Assembly (NCBI RefSeq): GCF_900199725.1
Contig: NZ_LT904903.1
Coordinates: forward strand, 498,377 to 560,000
Length of the DNA stretch: 61,624 bases
Source: Cytobacillus massiliigabonensis
GTDB lineage: Bacteria > Bacillota > Bacilli > Bacillales > Cytobacillaceae
Direction of reading: 5' to 3'
Shown here: piece by piece, positions 27,957-36,563 of the stretch
How the letters are laid out: each line of letters begins with the position of its first letter
Numbering within the stretch: the first letter of the stretch is position 1
The notes under the pieces: model-generated
Told to the model about the DNA's origin: nothing
Seen by the model: only the letters and a program-made list of their open reading frames with translations
The model's database searches: none
Made by a program: the position numbers and the translations under genes

Positions 27957-28388
27957 ATGGAGGGTTTTTTTCAACGCTATTTAAGTCTTTATCGCTTACT
28001 AATTACTAAATTGAATGAACTTTTGAGCAATTATGAGCTGTCCTATTCATTATGGCAGGTTATTTTTTATATTAAAAACAATGGACCGTCAACACTTGTA
28101 GATATTTCTGCTCAATATAATGTGGAAAAGCCGACCATTACGAGGAGGGTTCACCGTTTGGAAGAACTGCAAATCGTGAAGCAAATTCCTGGTAAGGATA
28201 GACGAGAAAAAGTGATTCAGTTAACTGAATTAGGTGATAAGATTTACCAGGAATGCAGAGAAAAAATAACTGGTTTAGAAAATAGTGTGATGGAGGGGAT
28301 AGCAAAAGACGACCAAAAGGCAGCCTTTCACATTCTTCCTAAAATACATGAGAATCTATTAAATAGAGAGGGTAATAAAAGTGAGTAA
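27957..28388 (+). CDS. MarR family transcriptional regulator
   Basis: A 143-residue dimeric winged-helix repressor. The recognition region STLVDISAQYNVEKPTITRRV (shown as landmark), the wing GKDRREKVIQLTELG and flanking dimerisation helices follow the MarR plan. I choose ATG 27957, ten bases after AGAGGA. It overlaps the following MFS exporter gene by eight bases and so forms a self-regulated drug-response operon with it. Confidence 0.9.
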   Translation: MEGFFQRYLSLYRLLITKLNELLSNYELSYSLWQVIFYIKNNGPSTLVDISAQYNVEKPTITRRVHRLEELQIVKQIPGKDRREKVIQLTELGDKIYQECREKITGLENSVMEGIAKDDQKAAFHILPKIHENLLNREGNKSE

Positions 28389-29574
28389 GTCTAAATTATG
28401 GACGAAGGATTTTATTATTGTGTCCAGCATCAATTTTTTGTTAACGTTAGTCTTTTATTTACTAATTGTTATTATAGGTGTTTATGCAGTAGATGAATAT
28501 CATGCTACTGCGAGCCAAGCAGGACTTGTAACAGGAATTTTTATTGTAGGAACCTTAATTGGGCGTCTGTTTATTGGACGCAGTATTGATTCAATTGGTC
28601 GTAAAAGAACCTTGTTCATTGGATTAATTTTGTATATTTTATCAACAATATTGTATTTTATCCATTTTGGTATTGGATTTCTTCTCATTACTCGCTTATT
28701 ACATGGAATTACGCTAGGGATTGCGAGCACAGCAACAGGTACGATCGTAGCTCAAATTATCCCGGAATCACGAAGAGGTGAAGGGATCGGTTATTACAGT
28801 ATGAGTGCAACGCTGGCGACTGCAATTGGACCGTTCGTCGGATTGTACATGAGCCAGCATACGAGTACGCAAATCATTTTTAGTCTTTGCCTTGTTTTAG
28901 GAATCATAAGTTTGTTCACAGCCTTCTTTGTGTATGTTCCTGTATTGGAAGGATCAGCAAAAACAAATGAGATAAAAGGATTCAAGCTTTCTCAATTTAT
29001 TGAGCCAAAGGCCGTTCCGATTGCATTGATTACACTGGCTGTCGCTTTTTGTTACTCTAGCGTTCTATCTTTTATTAATTTCTATGCCATTGAAATTGAC
29101 CTCGTTAGTGCAGCAAGCTTCTTCTTTCTTGTCTATTCAATAGCGGTACTGATCTCACGTCCATTTACAGGACGATTAATGGATGTAAAAGGAGCAAACT
29201 ATGTGATGTATTCGGCGTTCATTTTCTTTACAGCCGGTATGCTGCTTTTAGGTTTTGCTCATAACAGCATTACGCTCTTAGCGGCTGGCATTCTAATTGG
29301 TCTTGGGTTCGGAAATATGCAGTCATGTACCCAGGCAATTGCCATCAAGCTGACTCCACCTCATCGTATGGGATTGGCTACGTCAACATTCTTTATTTTT
29401 CTTGATGCAGGACTAGGATTTGGACCTTATCTATTAGGATTCTTCGTACCAATTACGGGCTATAGTACACTTTATATGATTTTAGGTATTGTCGTCTTGG
29501 TATCTTCTGGTCTTTATTATGTGCTGCATGGCAAGAATGATAAGGTTAGAATAGATCATGCAGTTGCTCAATAA
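28381..29574 (+). CDS. MFS transporter (12 helices), drug efflux type
   Basis: Major facilitator of 397 residues with twelve hydrophobic segments and the loop motif GRSIDSIGRKRTLF between helices 2 and 3. It starts at GTG 28381 inside the end of marR. The family includes YfmO- and YwoG-like Bacillus exporters. The MarR partner suggests efflux of a small toxic compound whose identity cannot be read. It is followed after ~170 bases by a terminator. Confidence 0.88.
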   Translation: MSKSKLWTKDFIIVSSINFLLTLVFYLLIVIIGVYAVDEYHATASQAGLVTGIFIVGTLIGRLFIGRSIDSIGRKRTLFIGLILYILSTILYFIHFGIGFLLITRLLHGITLGIASTATGTIVAQIIPESRRGEGIGYYSMSATLATAIGPFVGLYMSQHTSTQIIFSLCLVLGIISLFTAFFVYVPVLEGSAKTNEIKGFKLSQFIEPKAVPIALITLAVAFCYSSVLSFINFYAIEIDLVSAASFFFLVYSIAVLISRPFTGRLMDVKGANYVMYSAFIFFTAGMLLLGFAHNSITLLAAGILIGLGFGNMQSCTQAIAIKLTPPHRMGLATSTFFIFLDAGLGFGPYLLGFFVPITGYSTLYMILGIVVLVSSGLYYVLHGKNDKVRIDHAVAQ

Positions 29575-29740
29575 TCTCATTGTAAGTGGACACTGAATCC
29601 GTTATTTACAAAAACACACTAGGAAATCACTGCTTTTTAATAAGATAGGGGAACCTATGTCCGCAAACTTAAGAGGAATCATTCAGTATGTCAGAATAAG
29701 GGATCTGGTGTCCTATAAAGCCCTGGAAGAAAGTAAAAGC

Positions 29741-29785
29741 AGGCTTCTCCATAGTTATATTAACTTATGAGAAGCCTTTTCTTTA
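29741..29785 (+). terminator. Rho-independent terminator
   Basis: AGGCTTCTC/GAGAAGCCT (29741-29749/29769-29777) with further CATA/TATG pairing inside and a TTTTCTTT tail. Confidence 0.7.
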
Positions 29786-29980
29786 TATTTTTAGGATTTT
29801 TGATGCTGCTTTTTAAATTATATTATTTTTAATTGGAGAATAAGATGTATTCCAATGCCCATAGTGAAGGACTTTCCCTATCTGCTCCTAATTCTAATAA
29901 GGTCAAAAGGATGGTTCGTATAAGGATGTATACAAGTTTTATGAACCATTTTGCTTGACTGGGGAAATAGTTCAAAAAAA

Positions 29981-30283
29981 TCATATTTGCAGGGGCTTTC
30001 CTCCTAACAAAACAATCATCCATCCCCACACCACATCTATTGTAAAATACCAATAAAGATCTGTGAGTATAGCAAACAATACGGCAAATAATGAAGTGGT
30101 ATATAGTTCAATCATGCTTATTTTTTGGGCATAAAATAGGTACTGACTTACATGATAAAGACCGATATGAGGATAAAAATCATATTTTACAATGCCTTCC
30201 AATTGATTGCCTTCGTTTTTTACTATCTGCACTCTGCTTGTTCTTAATACATGCAAATAAAACTTAGATAAATTTCCAAACAT
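29981..30283 (-). CDS. Hypothetical membrane protein
   Basis: A 100-residue protein with a basic N-terminal half and two hydrophobic helices near the C terminus (about residues 58-75 and 79-94). AAAGGTG stands eight bases before the ATG, which argues for a real gene. I do not recognise it. It may be truncated: the following 150 bases contain another open minus-strand frame (29829-30053) of unclear status. It is divergent from the next gene. Confidence 0.5.
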   Translation of the reverse strand: MFGNLSKFYLHVLRTSRVQIVKNEGNQLEGIVKYDFYPHIGLYHVSQYLFYAQKISMIELYTTSLFAVLFAILTDLYWYFTIDVVWGWMIVLLGGKPLQI

Positions 30284-30392
30284 TTTATTTACACCTTTTA
30301 AGTGAAATACTTTAGAAGATAATATTGAGTATTGAATTAAATGTATTCATCTTACGATCTTTCATTGGATAATCGTTTAGGAGGAAGCCGTC

Positions 30393-30822
30393 GTGAATGG
30401 AGAAAAGAAGAATATTAAACTTAAAAACTTTGAGGGAAACCTGATTAATGGACAACTAGTGTTGTTGGAGGAATCACTGGATAATGAGGAACTTGTGTTG
30501 ATCGAATTAATAATAGAAGGAAGCAACAAAATGAGTCATCAGGGAGCAAACTTTTTTCATGCGCTTCAATTACTTAGAGAGCAGTTAGAGACCGAGCAGC
30601 TTCAGATATTGTGCAATGGGTGCAGCTGAAAATGTTTATCCCTCTCCCATGCAATTGTCAATGGGTACAGGAGAGCTAGCTTACCAATTAACCTTAGGAA
30701 AGCCAGCTGCCACAGAGGATATCGTTCACATTTTCGAATATGATGACAAATTAAATTGCGTTAGTTTTGCAGAACAATTACAATTTCATCAAAAATGGTT
30801 TAATCGTTTAGGAGAATCGTAA
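30393..30822 (+). pseudogene. Conserved Bacillus hypothetical gene, frameshifted
   Basis: Two overlapping frames form one protein: MNGEKKNIKLKNFEGNLING... up to LQILCNG, then in the +1-shifted frame AAENVYPSPMQLSMGTG... to FNRLGES. A single extra G in the GGG at about 30617-30619 breaks the frame. Joined, the product has about 142 residues and resembles a small cytoplasmic protein family of Bacillus of unknown function. Both halves keep good coding sense, so the shift is recent or a sequencing error. AGGAGGAAG precedes the GTG/ATG start. Confidence 0.7.
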
Positions 30823-31043
30823 TAACGACATTTAGACCTTTCAATATCAATATTTCTAAAGAAAAATCTTTGAAAGCAGAAATTATCATTGTTTACATGT
30901 TTCTAAATGTGATAATATCTAAATATTATGAATAATTCGAATGGGGCATTGGTCATAAGGATGCTTTCAAATAGTGCAACTATGTACATATCCTCATGCC
31001 TTCAACTAGAAAATACACGAAATAGTCGAAGGAGGGAAAGTGC

Positions 31044-32042
31044 TTGAAAAAAATATTAACAGGAATACTTTGCAGCTCCCTTTTATTGCTTTCTGCTTGT
31101 GGATCAGGAAGCAAAGAAGCAGGGGGAAGCAAGGAAGAAAAGGAAACAGTCAAAATAGGAATTACGCAGCTGGTTGAACATCCATCATTAGATGCGGCAC
31201 GCGAAGGGTTTATTGCTGCCTTGAAGGATGCTGGTTACGAGGAAGGGAAAAACCTTAAGCTAAATTACCAGAATGCGCAAGGCGATATGAACAACAACAT
31301 GTCGATTGCGCAAAATCTAGTTGCGGATGACAATGATTTGATTTTAGCTATTGCAACAGCAAGTGCACAAGCAGTTGTTCAATCGACAAAGGAAATTCCT
31401 ATCCTGTTTACCGCAATCACTGATCCGGTAGGTGCTGAATTAGTAGAAAGCTTTGAAAAACCGGGTGGAAATGTAACAGGTACGTCTGATACACATCCAG
31501 ACGCGATAAAAAATACGATGAATGCAATTAAAAGGTTTTTTCCTGATGCTAAGAAAGTAGGGATGATTTACAACTCTGGGGAACCTAACTCTGTTGTTAA
31601 TGTGGAAAATGCGAAAAGGGCTTTAAAGGAACTTGGATTAGAGGCTGTGGAAACAACCATATCAGCAAGCTCTGAAGTGAAGCAAGCTGCAGAGTCATTA
31701 GTCGGAAGAGTGGATGTCTTCTATATTCCGAAGGATAATACAGTTGTTTCCGCCCTTGAATCCGTTATTACTGTAGCCAACGACAAGGATATTCCAACCT
31801 TTGTTGGGGAAAGTGATTCAGTTAAACGCGGAACATTTGCTTCATATGGCTTTGAATATCATGATTTAGGATATACAACTGGAAAAATGGCTGTTGAAAT
31901 ACTCGAAGGGAAAAAGCCGAGTGAGATCCCAGTTGGTTTTCCAGAAAGCTTAGAGCTTGTTATTAACAAGGCTGCAGCTGAGCAGGAAGGAATCACACTT
32001 ACAGAAGAAATGTTAAAGGATGCAAAAATAGTAGGAGAGTAA
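31044..32042 (+). CDS. ABC transporter substrate-binding lipoprotein, TrpX-like
   Basis: A 332-residue exported lipoprotein. A signal sequence with lipobox LLSAC places Cys19 at the mature N terminus; the rest is the two-lobed ABC_sub_bind fold (KIGITQLVEHPSLDAAREGF, ILFTAITDPVGAELV, PTFVGESDSVKRGTFASYG). Proteins of this family bind small molecules such as tryptophan and are normally followed by a permease and an ATPase gene; here neither is present. Translation starts at TTG 31044 after GAAGGAGGG. No T-box is visible upstream. Confidence 0.85.
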   Translation: MKKILTGILCSSLLLLSACGSGSKEAGGSKEEKETVKIGITQLVEHPSLDAAREGFIAALKDAGYEEGKNLKLNYQNAQGDMNNNMSIAQNLVADDNDLILAIATASAQAVVQSTKEIPILFTAITDPVGAELVESFEKPGGNVTGTSDTHPDAIKNTMNAIKRFFPDAKKVGMIYNSGEPNSVVNVENAKRALKELGLEAVETTISASSEVKQAAESLVGRVDVFYIPKDNTVVSALESVITVANDKDIPTFVGESDSVKRGTFASYGFEYHDLGYTTGKMAVEILEGKKPSEIPVGFPESLELVINKAAAEQEGITLTEEMLKDAKIVGE

Positions 32043-32048
32043 AGAAGT

Positions 32049-32083
32049 TGGAAAAACTGTCATTTATGTGGCAGTTTTTTTGT
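32049..32083 (+). terminator. Terminator of the binding-protein gene
   Basis: AAAAACTG/CAGTTTTT stem followed by a T run, seven bases after the stop codon. Confidence 0.75.
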
Positions 32084-32180
32084 TGTAGTTTGCTTGTGCG
32101 ATCAAGAAAATATTGATCTGATATTTCGAATGCCTTGGTGTAATAGGGGCTAATTGCATTTAAATAGGGAGATTCAGTAA

Positions 32181-32495
32181 ATGGAAAATCTAAGTTTACT
32201 AGTGCAGGAATATGCTGAAGCAGCTATCAAACACGGAGAGGCTACTGAAGAAGGGAATTCAAGGGACGCTAATAAGCAATATAAAATAATAGATAAAATA
32301 AAACAATCTTTACTATCTTTAGAAGATGAGGGGAAAAGTGCATTAATGCGTTTAATAGATTATGAAAACCCGTATGTTAAACTATGGTCTGCCTCTCATT
32401 CGTTAAATCTATACGAGAAGATGGCCATTGATTGCTTATCGAGTTTGACTGCTCATAAAGGATTATTAGGGTTCACAAAAAAAGACATTAACTAA
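32181..32495 (+). CDS. DUF2019-like protein, probable orphan immunity protein
   Basis: A 104-residue helical protein. ALMRLIDYENPYVKLWSASH and the C-terminal GLLGFTKKDI resemble the DUF2019 family, which is frequent beside polymorphic toxins as an immunity protein. No toxin gene lies next to it; it is followed by a frameshifted immunity-like pseudogene and the first copy of the island's repeated terminator, so it looks like an orphan immunity gene at the left edge of the toxin island. Confidence 0.6.
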   Translation: MENLSLLVQEYAEAAIKHGEATEEGNSRDANKQYKIIDKIKQSLLSLEDEGKSALMRLIDYENPYVKLWSASHSLNLYEKMAIDCLSSLTAHKGLLGFTKKDIN

Positions 32496-32572
32496 ATGGA
32501 GTAAGAAAAAACAGTAAGACAAGATTCGCTCACTATTTAACGTAATTCCAATGAGAAGATGGATATGAAATA

Positions 32573-33066
32573 GGTAGGGATACCAATGAGTTTCAAATAA
32601 AGTCTGAAATCAAAGCTGCTTTAGAAAAAATTAATTTCATAGATAGGTATCAGAAATTATCTGATCGTTTTAAAGCCAATCCGAATGATCTAAATGATCG
32701 GATAGAAGATTATGATATAGAGAAAGTAATGGCGATATTTGCTAGCCTTGGATATAGGCAACTTTTGATAAAAAAGAGAAAATCTTTAAATTATGCGTTG
32801 AGGACAACTCAACTGATTATATGATTAGGTTTAATATCATTCTGGAATACGGAATGACAGAGTTTATATGGGGTGTCTATCGCAATAATGGAGTAAGATT
32901 GGGGAGTCCTCGGACTGTCTATTCAAGGTTTTTAATGAATCCGTGTAAACGAATAAAAAAACCTGTTTACCGAAGCTATAAAGAATTAGAAGAGATCGTA
33001 AAAGAGGCAGTGCTTATGTATGAAGAATTTAAATCGGAGCTAATCCATACATACACTCAACAATAA
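32573..33066 (+). pseudogene. Frameshifted immunity-like gene
   Basis: One frame reads ...NEFQIKSEIKAALEKINF through IFASLGYRQ; after a shift near 32764 another continues FDKKEKIFKLCVEDNSTDYM and runs to the stop at 33066. The C-terminal 30 residues (SYKELEEIVKEAVLMYEEF...) are homologous to the fragment at 41818-41964 (SYEELIEIMKIAFEMYEDF...). No clean start codon is visible. The joined product would have about 160 residues. It ends at the first repeated terminator. Confidence 0.6.
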
Positions 33067-33078
33067 GTAAGCTCAACG

Positions 33079-33118
33079 AAAAACCTTGATAGGCTATTGC
33101 CTTTCAAGGTTTTTATTT
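33079..33118 (+). terminator. Repeated terminator, copy 1
   Basis: AAAAACCTTGA/TCAAGGTTTTT (33079-33089/33104-33114) with loop TAGGCTATTGCCTT. Nearly the same element recurs at 39726, 43045 and 46764. Confidence 0.85.
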
Positions 33119-33141
33119 TTTAAATTTAATTTTCATTTTAC

Positions 33142-33168
33142 TGTAAACTTTTTGAGGCAAAAGGACTC
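33142..33168 (+). promoter_or_regulatory. Possible ECF-type promoter of the sigma factor gene
   Basis: TGTAAAC (33142-33148) and GACTC (33164-33168) are 15 bases apart, roughly the -35 AAC and -10 spacing of autoregulated ECF sigma genes. The match to a known consensus is partial. Confidence 0.35.
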
Positions 33169-33201
33169 TATACTTATAGAGGAGAGTAGAGAGGAGGAGC
33201 T

Positions 33202-33711
33202 ATGGATTCTCAGCTGCTATTGGAGTTATATAAAAAACAAGCAAAAATGATTTACTTTTATTTGAAAAAGAACGGATGCAGTCATGAAGATGCAGAAGAT
33301 ATTGTGCAAGAAAGCTATACAAAATATATAGCTTACAGCAGTGGTGTTTCTTCAAATAAAGCTCTTTCGTATATTTTTTCTATTGCTATGAATGAGTTTA
33401 AAAAAAATCTAAAGAAAAAAGGAAAAGAACAAGTGATATCGATAAAAGATGATGATCGCTTCTGGAGTAATTTTACCAACGAAGATGATACAGAGTCTAA
33501 TGTATTAACTATTGAATTGAATAAAGAAATAGCACTTACTTTAAATCGTATACAGGAAAATTTCAAGCAGCTTCTATTATTAAAATACGAAATGGAACTA
33601 AGTTATAAAGAGATGGCTCTTTTACTAGGAATGAAGGAAGAAACCATCAGAACATATTTATTTCGAGCAAGAAAAGATTTTCAAAAGGAATGGAGGAATC
33701 TTCATGAATGA
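33202..33711 (+). CDS. ECF-type RNA polymerase sigma factor
   Basis: A 169-residue group IV sigma factor. Region 2 (YFYLKKNGCSHEDAEDIVQE, then SNKALSYIFSIAMNEFKKNLK) and region 4 (YEMELSYKEMALLLGMKEET followed by IRTYLFRARKDFQKEW) are both present. Its last eight bases overlap the start of a membrane protein gene that is very likely its anti-sigma factor. The regulon and signal are unknown; location at the edge of the toxin island suggests an envelope stress role but does not prove it. Confidence 0.9.
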   Translation: MDSQLLLELYKKQAKMIYFYLKKNGCSHEDAEDIVQESYTKYIAYSSGVSSNKALSYIFSIAMNEFKKNLKKKGKEQVISIKDDDRFWSNFTNEDDTESNVLTIELNKEIALTLNRIQENFKQLLLLKYEMELSYKEMALLLGMKEETIRTYLFRARKDFQKEWRNLHE

Positions 33712-34645
33712 CTTTACAGATGATTTTTTTGATGAGAGGAAGATAAAAAAGGCGATTAAAAAAGGCAAAATGAAGACGATATTTACGATTGGGTTCATTT
33801 CGTTAATTGTATTTATTATCTTGAACATATTAAACTTTGCTATTTCTGCTTATTATAGCCAAAAAACATTTAAACAATGGGATGCCTTTATAAGACTTAG
33901 TACGCCGAATGGGTATATTAGTGAAACAGTTGATTCGAGAGGGTTTTTAGGAGGAATAAGCAATTATAAAGTGGCAAAAGACATGAAAATCAAATCAGTA
34001 GTTATTGAACAAAAACAATATCCATTTGGTCTTATTCCATCTGTTTTGATTTCCAGAGGTTCAGGTGGAAGCATTGGCATCACTGGAGAAGATTGGCAAG
34101 TTTCCTATAAAGAAAACGGCTGGAGAGAAATGATGTTTTTTCATCCAATGGTTAAATATAAAAAGTACAAGAGTGATGAAGATGTAATTCAAAGAATGCA
34201 GGGAGATAAAATATATGAGGTTGCGCTCTCATTTGATAAGCCATACAAGCCAAATGAATTACCTATCAGTGAACTTCCTGAAATGACTTGGTTTTGGATA
34301 AATACGTATACAAATAGTGAAATAAAAACATTTCAAAAAGAAGCAAATGAACATGACTGGTCTTCAACATTTATTAGAGAACATGATGCGTTAGGTTTTT
34401 CCATAAATAGTTCTTATACTTCAACAGCTGATTTAGACTTTGATTATGATGGGTTTCTCGAATTACTTAAAACGAGTGTTTCCAGTGAACATAAGAAAGT
34501 ATACAGCACCTTTAAAGATATAAAAATAGAAGATATAGAAATATTAGGAGTAGTCGTTTATGGGACGAAGGATCAAATTCTAGAAATGATCAAAGTACCA
34601 AGTATAAAAGCTGCATCTTTAGGAGGGATAGCAGATAACTATTAG
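33704..34645 (+). CDS. Anti-sigma factor, membrane anchored
   Basis: A 313-residue protein with a short charged cytoplasmic N terminus (residues 1-23, for sigma binding), one membrane helix (about 25-50) and an external domain of ~260 residues with the aspects of the sigma-regulator N- and C-terminal families (FKQWDAFIRLSTPNGYISE; ILGVVVYGTKDQILEM). It overlaps the sigma factor gene, which is the standard arrangement. Immediately after its stop begins the duplicated YwqK-type antitoxin segment. Confidence 0.8.
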   Translation: MNDFTDDFFDERKIKKAIKKGKMKTIFTIGFISLIVFIILNILNFAISAYYSQKTFKQWDAFIRLSTPNGYISETVDSRGFLGGISNYKVAKDMKIKSVVIEQKQYPFGLIPSVLISRGSGGSIGITGEDWQVSYKENGWREMMFFHPMVKYKKYKSDEDVIQRMQGDKIYEVALSFDKPYKPNELPISELPEMTWFWINTYTNSEIKTFQKEANEHDWSSTFIREHDALGFSINSSYTSTADLDFDYDGFLELLKTSVSSEHKKVYSTFKDIKIEDIEILGVVVYGTKDQILEMIKVPSIKAASLGGIADNY

Positions 34646-34688
34646 TTCTTAACAAATAAAAATATATAAAGAGTTAGAATGTGATTGG

Positions 34689-35105
34689 ATGAAAAAAATG
34701 ATATATAGTGATCTCTATCTTAAGGATGATTTACAAACTGGTGAACACATCTTTTATATAGATAAGAATAAAACAGTCCCTTTTAATGGAGTAATAGTAG
34801 ACTATAACAAGGGGATACTTATTTGGGAATTTGAGGTACAAGATGGATTTAAAGCTGGTATCGAAAGAGTATACTATCCAACAGGCGATAAATGTGACAG
34901 ACCATAATACGACTAATGGCAGAGCCAAGGAGTTTTATAGGAGTCAATTAACATCACATAGTTTTGTGATCAATTAAATTCAGTAATTTATGACGAAACA
35001 GGAGATATAGTTTAGACATGGGAAATAAGTGAGGAAGATCCAAGCTATCATGTTGTTCGTGACAGAATACCTGAATATAGAAGTCGTTACGAGCTGGAGC
35101 AATAA
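34689..35105 (+). pseudogene. Decayed duplicate of the YwqK-type antitoxin gene
   Basis: The sequence from about 34654, including the 35 bases before the start, is close to that of the intact gene at 36564-37004. An 11-base deletion after YYPTG (about 34885) shifts the frame, and a later GAG to TAG-type change adds a stop (about 35010). The last ~30 codons (DRIPEYRSRYELEQ) are still recognisable. It is the left copy of a duplication that also carries an nfi fragment. Confidence 0.85.
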
Positions 35106-35118
35106 TTGTTAACAAATT

Positions 35119-35184
35119 CTATTAGAATAGTTGTAATTCGATAAGGGCTTGAGATCAATTCGCAGGCAATTTTTAAGGATATAA
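35119..35184 (-). pseudogene. Fragment of endonuclease V gene (nfi)
   Basis: 35121-35143 matches 37127-37148 and 35148-35183 matches 37212-37247 of the intact minus-strand nfi gene, with the ~64 bases between them deleted. It follows the decayed antitoxin in the same order as the intact pair, so antitoxin plus nfi were duplicated together. Confidence 0.7.
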
Positions 35185-35216
35185 CAATAAAGGAAGTTTA
35201 AAATTGAAAAATTATT

Positions 35217-35592
35217 ATAACTGTATAAATTGAGAGAGAAACAAGCTTTATATTTAATACCAGTGTTTATAAACATTACGTTTTTTGTCGAGAAAACAAT
35301 ACTTTAGAACGACCAAAAAGCTTTTTTCAAGAGAAGCAGAAAAAGCGGCTAGGGAATTGTATGTTTTTAGATAATTAATCATAGGTATAATATGCGTTAA
35401 TAGTAAATTTGCTTCATAAAAACATCCTGCCTTGATAGATTGATAGGTAAAATGTAGTTATATGATGGTAATTCGGATGGAGACAGGTATTTGACCATAT
35501 TGTAAACAGGTGATAATAAATAGATAAGTAAACATTTTCCATTAGCACTCATTTATTAGGCTCAAAAATAATTAGTTGAAGGAATGAGAGAA
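35217..35592 (+). repeat. Toxin-module upstream repeat, copy A
   Basis: Non-coding 5' region shared with 37967-38273 and 43190-43567. Landmarks are TTTTTGTCGAGAAAACAATACTT, AATAGTAAATTTGC, ATTCGGATG and the promoter at 35491. Its left part keeps ~30 open codons (CRENNTLERPKSFF...MFLDN) that look like the tail of an ancestral upstream gene. The similarity continues into the signal peptide and N-terminal coding region of the toxin. Confidence 0.85.
35491..35519 (+). promoter_or_regulatory. Toxin A promoter
   Basis: TTGACC, 17 bases, TAATAA; the same two boxes with the same spacing recur before toxins B (38171) and C (43465). Confidence 0.65.
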
Positions 35593-36513
35593 ATGAGGAA
35601 AAAATATTTATCTAGATTGATCCCCTTATTTTTAGTTCTTATCCTGTTTTCCTTCCAGTCATCAGAAGTATCTGCACAAGAGAAAATGCACCTTATCACA
35701 GGCGGGGGATTACATCCAGCTACTGCAAGTATTAGTGATGGAGGCGATTGGTGGGATTCCATTACCTCCTGGTTTGAATCCATTAGTGAGGACTTTCAAG
35801 AAACGGGTACAAAGATCAAAAAGAAATTCGAAAGTATAAAAAACTCGATAGCCGAATTGTTCGGTGCGGTTGATGATGGAGTCCATACGTTTGCCACTGA
35901 AGCCGGAAGTGAAGATGAAAAGGCGAATGAAATTAATCAATCGATTGATCAGGTGACAGGGGATTTAAAGAACCTCAATGGAGACGATCCCAACAATAAA
36001 AAACCTAATAGGAGTGAAATTGAAAAAGCTCTTATTGAAGATACATCTAATCGTGCCCGTGAAATATTTGAAAGTGGAGTTTCTAAAAAAGAAATGGGAC
36101 CATGTCTATCGGGAATTCACGACCCGTTAACAGGTAAAACCTATTTTGGCCAAAACTTCAAAAATAATGCAACGATGAGACAAGAGTATATAAAATGGTT
36201 AGATAATGATGCAGACCCTATAATTAAGGAATTAGTAAAAGAATATGAGAGTAAAATCGAGAGTGGGGAGATAAAACTTTCTGAGGTTGCTGATAATAGA
36301 TTGGCTGCCCATTCGGAGATACGAGCATTGGATCAGGTATTTAAAGAAAGAAGAAAGGCAGGGCTTCCTGTTGGCCGCTCGACCATTTCCGAGTTATTCT
36401 TGCATAATATTGATTTATATAAATCGGATCGAAATGGTAATCTTGTAACAAAGATTCGTTGTGAACATTGCCGTTATTTAACAGATGGGATCAATAACGT
36501 TGGTCATAACTAA
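35593..36513 (+). CDS. Secreted polymorphic toxin A, YwqJ-type deaminase tip
   Basis: A 306-residue protein in three parts. Residues 1-30 are a Sec signal peptide with a cleavage site after VSA. Residues ~31-135 form the shared N-terminal region (DGGDWWDSITSWFES, then KIKKKFESIKNSIAELFGAV). The rest is a YwqJ-type deaminase: GPCLSGIHDPLTGKTYFG, zinc/catalytic HSE at 240-242 and CEHC at 290-293. Such deaminases attack nucleic acid bases in target cells. B. subtilis YwqJ carries an LXG domain instead, so the export route differs. ATG 35593 is preferred over 35584 because of the GGA spacing. The YwqK-type antitoxin gene follows. Confidence 0.8.
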   Translation: MRKKYLSRLIPLFLVLILFSFQSSEVSAQEKMHLITGGGLHPATASISDGGDWWDSITSWFESISEDFQETGTKIKKKFESIKNSIAELFGAVDDGVHTFATEAGSEDEKANEINQSIDQVTGDLKNLNGDDPNNKKPNRSEIEKALIEDTSNRAREIFESGVSKKEMGPCLSGIHDPLTGKTYFGQNFKNNATMRQEYIKWLDNDADPIIKELVKEYESKIESGEIKLSEVADNRLAAHSEIRALDQVFKERRKAGLPVGRSTISELFLHNIDLYKSDRNGNLVTKIRCEHCRYLTDGINNVGHN

Positions 36514-36563
36514 TCATTTATAAGTGATAAATAAAAATATATAAAGAGTTAGGATGTGATTGG

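Noticed and set aside
29657..29770. 37-codon frame (MSANLRGIIQYVRIRD...) before a terminator
   Set aside because: A weak GGGG site precedes it, but the frame runs into the terminator hairpin and matches nothing I know; too little to call a gene.
29829..30053. Minus-strand 74-codon frame overlapping the end of the membrane protein at 29981
   Set aside because: It could be the frameshifted rest of that protein, but I could not join the two convincingly and it has no start signal of its own.
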